Below are positions 43,099 to 54,109 of a stretch of DNA of 64,000 bases, piece after piece (the first letter of the stretch is position 1; each line of letters begins with the position of its first letter). The notes under the pieces were generated by a model. The model saw nothing but the letters and a program-made list of their open reading frames with translations. It searched no databases and was not told the origin of the DNA. The stretch spans positions 46,947,511 to 47,011,510 of the forward strand of contig CM064424.1 in assembly GCA_032690845.1 (NCBI GenBank). The letters run 5' to 3'. A program made the translations under genes and the position numbers. The DNA is from Eleusine coracana subsp. coracana. Lineage: Eukaryota; Streptophyta; Magnoliopsida; Poales; Poaceae.

Positions 43099-46000
43099 TG
43101 TGACATCCCATGTCACAAAATAAAGTTAACTAAACCTAACATCAATTAAGGACTAAGCAAAAGTATAATTAATCCATGTGCCAAATAATAAAAAGGAGGA
43201 AACCTATTTAATTAAATTACAAAATATTCAAATATGGGTCATCCACAAACATTACCAAAACCCATCGAAGTACCCCAATGTTTTTGCATATTCTGAATGG
43301 CCACATTAAAAGAGAATTTTGATAATTTTTCCAGAATTTTTGGTAACCATTTAAGACCCTTAAAAATTCGCCCAAAGTTAGAAAGGTGTATTTCGGGTTT
43401 GGAATTTTCATAATTCATCATAGCCATTTCAGCTGGTGCTCTCAAAAGGCAAAGTTGGAGCACACGTTTTCTTGAACCCACACAAAAATTGGTGTCCAAT
43501 TTGGAGCACGGAAATGTGGCAAAATTGCCAAAACCCAAGTCAGGGTTCAGAGTCAAGCCGGGTCAACCCGTTCCTTCTCTCTCCCTTCCTCTCCGGCCAG
43601 TCGCCGCTCGACACCGGGTTGTACCCGGGTCCTATCGCCACCACCGATCACTGGCGCCCCACGCCGGCCACTGCTCTGCCACCTTTTCCCCCTGTGCCAC
43701 CGGCCGCATTGAAGCCTCCTCGCCGGCGAACCAACCTCAAGCCGACAGCTCGCCGTCCTCTCTCTCTCTCCCTCTCTCGGCTCTCTCTCCGCCGGCCAAA
43801 TCAAAAGGGCAACCGCAGCTCACCGAGCCCCATTTCTCGCACTCTCTACTCGCACGCATTGCGCACCTCCCAGGGAACTCCTCCGCCGTGCAAAAGTGCC
43901 ATTGTCCCCTCTTCTCTCTCCCTCCCCGGCGAAACCCGAGCGCCGCTCTGTTTTTCCCCGCCATGGCCATCGCTGCGCCAACCACCGCCTAGGCAACTTC
44001 TCCATTCCCTATTTCTTCGCAAATCGATGCGCAAGGACCACACCCCACTCCCCTCTGATTCCCTCACTCCCTTGTGCAGTGCTCTCACCGGAATTCGCGA
44101 AGCCGGAGTCGCCGCCGCCAGATCCGACCCCCCCCCCCCCCCCCGCCGACGGGAACCCCCCTCCAGCCTTCCCCCTCGATGAGTTCCTCGACGCCGACCA
44201 TCCCAGAACTTCCGCGAAGCTCGTTGATCGAACCCCAGCCTGCCTCCCACTCGGCAACGTCGCGTGGACCCCGCCGGAGTTGCCCTGCCACCGCACGTCG
44301 CCGTCGGCAACCTCCGGTGAGACCCTCTCCCCTCCGACCCCCTCTTCGAGATCCCCTCGGCATGGAGATCATTCGAGTAGCACGCGAGCCCCGGCCATGC
44401 CACCGATCGGCCGCTGGGCCAAGCTCGCCGTCGCCGGCCGCCACGAGGGCGCGCGCGCGCCTGGGAAGAATTTGAAATCGGTGGCAAAAGTGTAAATAAT
44501 AGTGAACTTTGAATAAACTTCAAAATTCAATATCTCGATAAGGATAAGGCCTAAAAATGTGAAATTAATTTTGTTCAACTCCTAAAATCTTCCTCTACCA
44601 GAAAAACAAGTTCAAGTCCAAAGTTGCTCAGTAAATTAATTTATTTAATTCCCTAAAGTTACAATCCTAAATTGCTTAATAAATTCATATGTAAATAAAT
44701 ATAAATGGTAAATTCATGAAACTTGCTCAGTGGTCATTTAATGGCATCCTTAAACTTTCTGCAAAAGCACATTTCCATTTTATTGCATATTTTCAGTATT
44801 ATTACATAATCCTCATTTTCAGTAATTGAATTTATATAAATTATTGGCTAGGGATTTATTCATGAAATTTGGCATTCCTGTTCCTTATGAACTTGTACAC
44901 TTAGGTAAAATCCCATGAAAAATTTGAAGCTACCTAAATATAAATTCTCTGCCGAAATTGATCATTTGTTAGTTAACTAGGAATTTCTTCATATAGATGT
45001 TACTTCATGTGCATATTTAATGAAAGTAGGAATAAATTAGTTTCTGGAAATTCATGGAGAATAATTCATCCTCCCATTGCAGTAGAAATTCTCATGTGCA
45101 TTTATACTCTTGGTTCTTAATTAACTATATGAGCTAGAACTAGTTATGCAATTAAAGTGCCATTTGTATGTATAGTGTTAGTTTGCATATGGTCACTTTA
45201 GCTAAGTGGCTCAAAATGAACTTTCTAAAATTTGCCCCTAAGTACTACATTGTCATATCATCATCAGCATGTGATGTCATATGATCAACATCTAGGCCAT
45301 GCTCATGTTAGAGTAGACATACACTAAGAATGTGGTAATTAAAAGTTGCATTCTAGTAATTAGAAGTTTGTCCCCTTCAAATTCAGTGGTTCTCATGTCA
45401 TACTTAAGTATGCAACCATATTCATAAATGAGTGATTAGTTCATTAATTTATTTGCTGAGGAAGTACCATGAATCTTCATGCCATGCATTCCATCTTGAA
45501 TTAAGAAAAACTCCATGAAACCTTGTGTATTCCTTAGCATTGATGCATGTCCATTCCATATAGGAATCGAGACCGCGGAGATCACACCGGACCAGCAAGG
45601 AGCTGAAGTGCACTTTGGTGAAGACGCTAACTACGATCACACCCAAGGCAAGCCCCGGTGCATAACCCATTAAATTTTCAAGTCCTTTTTCTTTATCACA
45701 AGTTAGGAATATTGTATTGTGCATTAAGTGTAGGACGTGGATGAAACACACTTGCATACTCCAGCAATGACCTATGAGTAGTATGTTAGTAAGCTTTTTT
45801 GTTAGCAAATGCTATGCCTAAACTAGTGGAGTCAACGGTAGGTTATAGGTTCAACTATGGTTCAACTGGTTGATGAACTTGATAAAAATGGAGCACCTAT
45901 CGTTGCAACTCTGCGAACAAGTATTGAATCGTACCAAGTGCATACCTTTAATATGGGAATTGGTAAACCTAGTAACTTGGGCGCCGTATTGTTGGACGGC

Positions 46001-46926
46001 CATACTCATCGATCCAGAGGTGATGTGAACAACACGGTGGTTGCACGGGTTTGAGGACCACTGGAGAGTGCATGGGTTAAGCCTCAGATACGAAGTAATG
46101 TATCACGGGGAGGACATGTACTCGGGAACGATGGCCCCGGATCGACTTTATAGCAATCTTGTGAACGGTGGCCATACGTGTTCTTGATTGATGCGTGTCT
46201 CGTGTATTATGTAGTAAAGTTGTGGTTATGTTTCTGAAATTTATTTATGCTATGGATACACAATGCTATGATGTATTGCGCTTTAGCTATATTCATGTCT
46301 TAGCAGCTAGCTAGACTCACCGTAGCTGTGTTCTACGATAAGCAAAGTAAAATCTTGTTTAAGGAAATTGAAAGTGCAGCATAGAACTAATAGGAGCTTT
46401 TTATGCAACTATCAAATAAACCCGGTCAGCCCCCTGCATACTAGGAGTCGATTTTAGTAAACCGGTTGACGGGTAAGTCTTGCAGAGTATGTTAGATACT
46501 CAGGCTTTGCATTGATGTTGTTTTTTCAGATTTTCCTCAAGCAACCTATTGTGATTGTTGTAACAAGGTTGTGTGGGAAGGTGAGGAGCCTCAGAACTAG
46601 ACCATTGAATGGGTCCCTAGCTCCCCTAACTGTGATGAGTGAGCCATCGCCATAGGGCTGGCATGGTTCACGTAGGGCTTGACGTCGTGTTTTGTTGTTG
46701 TATCGCTTCCGCTAAATTATATAATATGTACTAAGGACATATATATTGTATCAGATCTGAACTTAATTATATTCTATCTCTGAACTTGTAATATTATGCA
46801 CCTAAGTGATGTAATGATGTAAATGATGAATGTTCATGTGTGAATGTTGTGTATGGTTACTTCGTTAACCATCTCCCGAGGCTATCCTGTTCGACATACG
46901 CTACTTTTCGGAGTAGGATTGTCACA
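43099..46926 (+). repeat. 3' LTR of the Tekay-like element (3,828 bp)
   Basis: It pairs with 32,380-36,286. It contains the same GC-rich block (about 43,550-44,490, with a C run near 44,130) and the same 65-codon frame at 45,857-46,054. The polypurine tract lies immediately upstream. Confidence 0.92.
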
Positions 46927-46931
46927 GATAT

Positions 46932-47602
46932 TGCATATCAATACCCAAATGGTATTAGATAGTCATATTCAGCAAGTACTCATGGTCTTTTTGTCCTGAA
47001 ATATAAATTCAATTGCATTCATACATCGGATAGAGAAACAAAAGGACACCGAACTTAAAGTTCTATGTCCTTGCCATCAAAGCACACATATATCTTATAA
47101 ATAGCAACATGCTTGATATTGCATTTGCAGATAGCTTGCCGGCTACAAGCGCTACTCCATAAGGCCATATGACAGGAGTTCAATGGGATATCCATAGATA
47201 TCTTTTGGCATTGTAAGATCTTGATTTGTTAAATCAAGACAAGACGAGTGAGGAATATGCATATGTTAGCTATATAAATGATTCCAATAACGCTGATATA
47301 TATAGACTGATTTTATGGTGAAACTTGTAGACATGAATCATCTAGATTCTAACTACTACTTCACCTATCATTCCTAAATATCACTATGTGTATGTTATAT
47401 TGGTGAATGATTAACTATATTAACTATGTAGTATTAGTTTTATTAAACCATACATGGTACTATTGGCATTGTTGATAGTGCTTCTTGTATTGCATAGATG
47501 TAGTCAAGTTACACAAGAGCAATTGTTCATTGCTCCTAATGTTTTATCCTCATATACTATAGCAGATTGAGGAGACAAACATATTGCAAACTAAACATTG
47601 TG
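46932..47602 (+). pseudogene. Host copia pol remnant between two insertions
   Basis: By position this is the 3' part of the copia reverse transcriptase/RNase H region, bounded by the gypsy insertion (GATAT duplication at 46,927-46,931) and the Athila-like insertion (ATAAA at 47,603-47,607). The coding similarity is weak, with only a degenerate RNase H-like stretch near 47,120. Confidence 0.4.
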
Positions 47603-47607
47603 ATAAA

Positions 47608-49101
47608 TGTTGGCACTCCCCAAGTACCCCTTTTATATGTGAATTTTACCCTAATAAGAGCATAATTGATACTATTTTAGACCATTTACCTATGATATTG
47701 TCTATATATTTGTATATGTGTTGTTTTGGAGCTCTATTATAGGAACAGGTAAAATTGGTGATTTATGTGATGCTGGATAGGACAGGAATCCAGAACCGAC
47801 AAAAAGCACTAAAGAAGCCTAGTGATCCGATCAGCACGGTCCACGAGCCGATCGGCGCAAGGGTGTTTTGGCCCACAGAAGTGACCGAGGTCCATTCCAC
47901 AAGTTTATGGAAGCTTATCTACGCAAGATTCTTGAAGATATTTGCCTGGAAGATTTATGAAACTTCAAGATCTCGACGTGTAGTACAAGATTTTATCTCA
48001 AAGAAAAAGGCTCACATGGCACCTGTGGAAGACAGAGGAACCGACTCGGAGGAGAAACCAGAGGAGGCACGGCTTGCGCTGATCGGCGCTATCCTACGAC
48101 GATCGGCGCAACCGCTTTATTTGCTAGAAACTGAGTCCTTCACGAGTAGAACCCTTATAAGTACTTGTGAACCCCTGGTCGCAAAAGAGAACAATAGAGA
48201 CGATAGAGGCGACAGAGGGACAATAGATCTGTGAGTTAGAGCCACCGGGGCTTGCCCCGTTAGAATAGATCTCTAGTTGAGTTTCAAGAACCATTGGTGT
48301 AAGAGTTGATCCATCAAGGTAGGCCATCTCGACAGTGATGAATCTTAGTCTATGTATCTCAAGGATGATTGAATATGTTGATGATGATTTTGGTGATTTA
48401 TCTATCTTGATTCTATAATCATGCATGTGCTTATTCCAATTGCTTAGTTCTAGGCTAAGTAAGTAGATATTATCATGATCGTGGTGATTAGGATAGTATT
48501 CGGACATTGTATTGGTTATGGTTGCTTGATGATGCTAGTAGTGTGGTTTAGCGGTGACAGCACTAAACCTGCGCAGCACTATTGGATAGTTGAGTAGGGT
48601 AAGATACTCGCGTGATTAAGGGTTTTCTGTTGGCAACGATAAATCGGGGACCGCTCGGAAAGCAGGGTGGTCTTAGTGTCTTACTCATTATAGGTTTTCA
48701 TTGATCCATGTAATTATCCATTATGATGCTATTTGATTAGTCTTTCTGGTTACGATCTCACTAGTAAATACTTGGGGTACTCACTAACAGCTTAGGTTTA
48801 CAATGGCATCTGGCGCTTTGGCTTAGATTCACCCCCGTGCCGATTGGCTCAACCCCTGGGCCGATCGGCGTAATGACAGATTTGTTGTCTGGCGCACCTT
48901 TGCGCTGGCCAGTCTCCCCTCATGCAAGCTGTACTTGATAGTAACTTTGACTAGATCTTTTACTGTTAACATTGTTTAATTATCTCTAAGGTCCCAGTGG
49001 ATTCGATAAACCTTGCAATACTCAATTCAAGGGGAAAAAGGTGCTATAATAGTACACCGTCCTCTTGCGATACATAAGTGGGTGCGTAGTTACGACCAAC
49101 A
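47608..49101 (+). repeat. 5' LTR of the Athila-like element (1,494 bp)
   Basis: It contains three paired GCCGATCGGCGC-type clusters (about 47,824, 48,077 and 48,837), at positions matching those in the 3' LTR. The first 200 bp differ from the 3' LTR by about 10%. Confidence 0.9.
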
Positions 49102-49218
49102 AGCTCCAATTTTCCGGCGCCGTTGCCGGGGACCATAGCAGGTTTTTATACATTGTTTAATGTATTAGTGTTTAGTCATTGTACTTTACTTGTCTCTTTA
49201 GTACATATATTATGTTAA

Positions 49219-50510
49219 GTGAAACTAACAGGTATGGACAGTCCTAAGTCAAACAAACCCTTTAATTACACCGATGATCCAGAAAGACTCTTTCGCAAGA
49301 AGAGAACAACGGAGAAGAGAAGCAAGTCACTTGGAGATTTAGCTAGAGAAATAGTCCGCGCCACCCCTCGAACTTTATTCATAATAGAAGATCTAGTTCA
49401 AGGTCAAGAAGGAGAAGAGATGGCAGATATGGTTAATCGTCTCAAGCCTCAATTGAATAATGTTATCAAGACAGATTTCTACGAAGCTCAAGATCAACTT
49501 CTGTATCAATTGGAGAGATATGTTGGAATAGTGGCGCAACAACCATTCACAGGTTCGAAAGATCCCAATCATCACTTACAACACTTCGTTGAGGTTTGCA
49601 GCACATTCAAGATAGCGGGATTGACCGCAGACCAAGCACGTGTGTGGTTGTTCCCCTTCTCTCTAGTTGGATGCCCTAAGCGATGGTACAATGGATTGGA
49701 AAACCCAGTAAAGACGGTGTGGGACACATTAGCAGCTGAATTCTTAGCCAAGTACTTCCCTCCTGGTAAGACTCAAGCTTTGAAGAATAAGTTTCTTGGA
49801 TTTACACAGAATGTTGATGAGAGCATTGTAGAAGCATGGGAGAGATACAATGAATATATGGATGCATGCCCTCATCATGGTCTGACGGTTGGAGAAGTTG
49901 TTGAGAGGTTCTACACAAGGTTGAATCAACCATCTCGTCAAAAACTCCCACCCAAGCTAAGGAATTGATCAAGTTGTTAGTTGAAAATCAATCATGGGAT
50001 AGTGATAGAAGTTCAAGGAATTTGCATCCTTCAAAAGGATTGGCGAAGAGTGTAATTGAGAGGACTCATGAAGACTTGATTATGGATCACCTTGACGCTA
50101 TTCAAAGGAGGTTGGACAATAATCTTCATATCCCTAAGGAATAGTCGCTCAAGCTAGCGGAATCACGCTCCACTTGTGGTGAGTGTGGAGAATTTGGTCA
50201 TGTGTAGAAAGATTGCCCTGAAGAGATGAAGATGCTAGAATATATGAAGAATAGTGGATGGAAGCCCCAATATCAGCAGCAAAGGAGTTCTTTTTCTCCT
50301 AGTTCATCCATGCAAAATTCTATCCCACTTCGTCTCCAATGTCATGAGTTCTTCCAAGCTCAGGAGAAGATCAACAAGGACAATCAAGCCAAATTCAAGG
50401 AGATTGATCATGTCCTTGAGGAAATTAATGACAATGTGATAGAAATTGGGAGCTCCAATGAGCAGATTTTGAAGCATACCAAGATAATGGAGCAACAAAT
50501 GGGATAGTTA
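49219..50510 (+). pseudogene. Athila-like gag remnant
   Basis: The frame 49,219-49,968 (249 codons) has the Athila gag core: DPNHHLQHFVEVCSTFKI, ARVWLFPFSLVG, AAEFLAKYFPPGKT, and EAWERYNEYMDACPHHGL. It ends in a stop near 49,968. Other frames continue to a CCHC-like CGECGEFGHV-stop-KDC knuckle near 50,180 and a helical segment at 50,226-50,507. Gag is therefore recognisable but broken in at least two places. Confidence 0.8.
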
Positions 50511-50569
50511 TCGCAAGCCATTCAAGGCAACAAGGGGCTATTCCTGGCAATACGAAGTCTGTAGAGCAC

Positions 50570-51554
50570 TTGAAGGCAATAACTACGAGGTCAGGAAAAC
50601 AAATAGAAGATCCAGAGCATCCTACGGGAGCAAAGAAGCCCCGCGCCGATCAGCACAGACCTGGCGCTGATCGGCGCGATGGTCCTGACGACACCGATCG
50701 GCTCCCTGAAAGCGCCGATCGACGCGAGGAGGATGTTGACCTCTCTGATCTGAAAATGGGCACAGAAACAAAGGAGCATGGCCCTGCCACGTTCTTGGAT
50801 ACTCAACTAATGACGAAGAGAAAAAGAGCGCAACAACATGATGAGCAATTTGCAAGGTTCATCGATATTATGAAGAAGCTTTACATCAATGTCCCTTTTG
50901 TGGATTCTATTCAAGTACCCACCTATACCAAGTACATTAAGGACATGATGCAAAACAAGAAGTCTCTAGTTTCGGAGGGGGTTGTGAAGGTTACTAAGGA
51001 GCTTACGGCGGCAATCAATGATGTTGCACTTGAGAAGAAGCCCGACCCTGGATCACCAAGCATCAAATGCATGATTGGAACAAGGATATTTGATAGGTGC
51101 TTGTGCCATCTTGGAGAAAGTGTAAGTGTTATGCCCGCCATATATTCATAAGTCTCAATCTGCCTGAATTGGAGCCTACGGGTATGTGTTTGGAGTTAGT
51201 CGATCAATCAGTACGCTTCCCTGAGAGAGTTGCTAAAGATGTGCCTATTCAAATTGGAGATCACATCGTCCTTGTTGATTTATTGTGCTTGATATGGATA
51301 AAAGGATGAGGACCCCATTGGTCTTAGGAAGACCCTTCTTGAGGACAGAAAAAGCAAGTATTGATGTTGGGAGTGGTAAGATAAGCTTCGATATAAGTGG
51401 GGCTCCCTACTCTTTCAAGTTTCGCCCGAAGATAGAAGAGTGTCATACTGTTGATGAAGTGAAGAGATATAAGACACCATGGCAACGAGGCATCGAGAGT
51501 AATTGGAGGGGATGTATGGATAGCTCGTTCGAGGTATATGAACCGAGGAGATAA
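50570..51554 (+). pseudogene. Athila-like protease-region remnant
   Basis: The first frame (50,570-51,151) starts at the family motif ITTRSGKQ, carries a linker made of the GCGCCGATCGGCGC motif translated as ADRRD/ADRRE, and ends in IGTRIFDRCLCHLGESVSV. Other frames continue with MCLELVDQSVRFPERVAKDV and then MRTPLVLGRPFLRTEKASID, the typical end of the aspartic protease domain. The usual catalytic D-S/T-G is degraded. The element then leaves coding sequence instead of entering reverse transcriptase. Confidence 0.75.
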
Positions 51555-52864
51555 GAGAATCTTGTAGTGTCGTGGCTTCACATCCCGCACCACGACACTA
51601 AGGATTGATTGTTTGCAGGGAGGTCAAGCTCTTTGACCTCTAAATAACTAGAGTGCTCTTGGGAGGCAACCCAATGATCAGGGGATTTAGAAGTTGTTTA
51701 GTGCTTGCGGGAGGGCAACCCGTTTCACTTAGTTAATTAGTGTTGGTCGGGAGGGCAACCCGGTGTTTTTAATTTGCTTGCTTTTAATAAAGACAATCTC
51801 CCGAATAAAAGAAATAGAAAAAGTGTGTGCTTAATTCTTGTGTGCTCTTGCGTTGTCTGTTTATTTGTGCAAAATTATATATATACATTCTATAGACTAA
51901 CAACGCAGGAATAAAGCAAAAAAAAGACAAAAAATATTAAGGAATAGTGTTTACACCGATCGACACAACTCTGCACCGATCGGCGCATTATTGCCCAGGT
52001 CAGGACAGAAAGCTGACGACGCCCATAATTGAAGGGGTGCTAGGAATCAACCTGCAGAGACGGAGCAATTTTCAACGTAATTAAAAATCTTTTTGAATTA
52101 ATTTTTATGTGCAAAATGGTTGCTAAATGATGCAGGAAAGTATGAAGAGAAACATCTAGCGAAGAAGCGAGGGGCCAGGAGTAAGATTAGACGTTGCGCC
52201 GATTGGTGCGCGTCAGCGCCGATCGACGCTGTCACTAGATGGGCCCCTGCCATGTATGATAATGCTACAAGAACGTTGGGAAAAGTGGAAAATTGGGTGA
52301 AAGAGATGAACACGAGGCATCAGGATCAGCGCCGGACCAAAAGACGAGGAGCAAGGTACATGCGCCGCTCGGCGCCCTACTGTGCCGATCAGCGTAGGTA
52401 CCCACACGGTTCCCAAATGGGCGACAAGGGTGGCATGCGTTGGTTCTGAGCAACAGTTATGATTGCTATGCAGGTGTAAGGTGCAGAGGAGACATGGAAT
52501 TGACCAAACGGTGAAAAGGAGATGGTGCGCCAATCAGTGCAGGCCGGTGCCGATCAGCGCTGTCAATCAAGACGTTAGGATTCCATGTTGTTCCCCTGCC
52601 AACCAACATAATATACCTGGAAGCGATGTAAAGGATGGGAATCAAGTGACACAGAGGTCAGAGCATTCAAGATTTGAATTGTGCCGGTTGGCGCACCTCC
52701 GCGCTGCTCGGCGCGCTCCCAAATTTTGAAATTTTAAGGCGGGTCCTTCTCCTGGAAGTTTCTCAGACTATAAAAGGGGGTCAGACACCCCCATATCGGC
52801 ACACCATCCCGGTAATCTCTCCACCTTCTCCACTAACCACGATCTCGAGCACGTTCCGCATTCC
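51555..52864 (+). other. Noncoding spacer dense in paired palindromes
   Basis: It begins with Athila-type repeats of GGGAGGCAACCC/GGGAGGGCAACCC (about 51,660-51,765). Five paired GCCGATCGGCGC-type clusters then follow, at about 51,954, 52,196, 52,362, 52,526 and 52,681. Short frames here are not considered genes. A TATAAAAGG at about 52,770, some 95 bp upstream of the next ORF, is a good TATA box. Confidence 0.6.
52770..52778 (+). promoter_or_regulatory. TATA box before the Athila-like accessory ORF
   Basis: TATAAAAGG lies about 95 bp before the ATG at 52,865. It is a canonical plant core promoter in an otherwise GC-rich setting and suggests an internal promoter for the ORF. Inference from sequence only. 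Confidence 0.45.
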
Positions 52865-54109
52865 TTGCAGATGGATCGTCTCCGCTCCTCCATCGGGAAG
52901 TTGGGCAAGAGGCTGCACCGAGGGAGCAGTTTTGGAGGCAGCGGCGAGTCAAGCGGTGACTCCTTGGTGAGAGGGGGCACCGGCGCTCGTGATGACATGT
53001 CAGTGGGTGGTACATCCACTGGCTCGGCGGCGGCAAACTACGAGATCTGTGCCCACCACTCCGTCTCCGATGCGCCCCTTCCGGTGGGGCGTGCTACGAG
53101 GAGCCAAACGGCGACAAGCCATGGGGTTCCCCGATTACCACCACCACCGGCATTCATGCCATGCACGATGGAGGAAGGCTTCACCCTCCTAAGCACGGAG
53201 GAACAGGAGTACTACCTTGTAGTGAGGGGAAGGTTCATCCCCAACTTTGACTTGGACGAGATCTTCCTCACCACGATCAGCATGTGGGAGGACCTAGAAA
53301 GGATGCTTAGCAATCTCGGCTGGGTGGACTTCCACCACCTTCCTATGGACTACAACCTCAACATCACTAGCGAGGTTGCCTCTACGATGAGGCTCGGGAC
53401 CGACGAAGTCGGAAATGAGGCCATCAACTTCCGCGTCAGCGACATTAGCTACACGGTGACGCTGGAGATGACGGCCCTAGGCTTCGGCTTCGACTCTGAC
53501 GTCGACGTCTCTAGCATCTTGGGACGTGAGGAGTTGGACTCCTTTTGGAGGCGGCTCTCACTCATGGAGGAGATAAAGCGCGACAACATCCGCAACCCGA
53601 CCATTCAAGTCTTCCATCAGTGGTTGGTGGCGCGCACAGGTGACAAGATCGACTCCAGCAACGTCATCGATGCGGATTTGCGGTGGCTCTTCAACGCCAT
53701 CATGAGTCCGTCTCACTGCAACCCCATGGCGGTGATGGTGTGGGGTTGGCTCGACAAGAGGGGCAAGGCGAGCAAGAAGTTAGCCTTCGGGGCCTATCTT
53801 CAATGCCTAACAGCCCTCGTCTACGACTACAATGGACCGGGAGGGCGCGATGATAAGTGGGAGTTTGCGACGGAGGTCAGTGAGAAAATGACTCGTGGCA
53901 ATTTTGTCACGGGAAGTGTTCGCGCCAGCTTCCATGTCGACGGCACCAACGTAAGGCTCCCGTGTACGGAACTAGGAGTTTTCCTCCATCACAAGCTGGA
54001 GGGAGAAAATTGGCTTGAGGAAGGTCTCCTGGACAGGGGCCAAATTCTCAAGAACCGCCGTGGGCGGGTTCAACAACCGACGGCATCTACAACAGCCGGC
54101 GGTGAGTAG
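52865..54109 (+). CDS. Intact 414-aa accessory ORF of the Athila-like element
   Basis: The N-terminal 80 residues are Gly/Ser-rich and basic (MDRLRSSIGKLGKRLHRGSS). A folded-looking region begins near residue 100 and contains EQEYYLVVRGRFIPNFDLDE, MWEDLERMLSNLGW, SEVASTMRL, INFRVSDISYTVTLEMTALG and MAVMVWGWLDKRGKASKKLA. The end is basic and Thr/Ser-rich. The pattern resembles the uncharacterised plant transposon protein found near the 3' end of Athila-type elements; the function is unknown. It has no stop or shift although gag and protease in the same element are broken. No palindrome module lies inside it. Confidence 0.65.
   Translation: MQMDRLRSSIGKLGKRLHRGSSFGGSGESSGDSLVRGGTGARDDMSVGGTSTGSAAANYEICAHHSVSDAPLPVGRATRSQTATSHGVPRLPPPPAFMPCTMEEGFTLLSTEEQEYYLVVRGRFIPNFDLDEIFLTTISMWEDLERMLSNLGWVDFHHLPMDYNLNITSEVASTMRLGTDEVGNEAINFRVSDISYTVTLEMTALGFGFDSDVDVSSILGREELDSFWRRLSLMEEIKRDNIRNPTIQVFHQWLVARTGDKIDSSNVIDADLRWLFNAIMSPSHCNPMAVMVWGWLDKRGKASKKLAFGAYLQCLTALVYDYNGPGGRDDKWEFATEVSEKMTRGNFVTGSVRASFHVDGTNVRLPCTELGVFLHHKLEGENWLEEGLLDRGQILKNRRGRVQQPTASTTAGGE

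Larger units (their letters stand above)
32375..46931 (+). mobile_element. Tekay-like chromovirus (Ty3/gypsy) with target duplication GATAT
   Basis: LTRs 32,380-36,286 and 43,099-46,926 begin TGTGACATCCC and end TTACA/TCACA. GATAT lies at 32,375-32,379 and 46,927-46,931. The primer site TGGTATCAGAGCC (initiator Met tRNA) is at 36,289-36,301, and the purine tract AAGGGGGG is just before 43,094. The order is ORF0, gag, protease, reverse transcriptase, RNase H, integrase, chromodomain. The long LTRs and C-terminal chromodomain point to the Tekay/Del clade. About 4% LTR difference in the first 210 bp makes it one of the younger layers. Confidence 0.92.

Noticed and set aside
43436..44523. Overlapping long frames on both strands
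   Set aside because: Same GC-rich LTR block in the 3' copy, with no domain motif.
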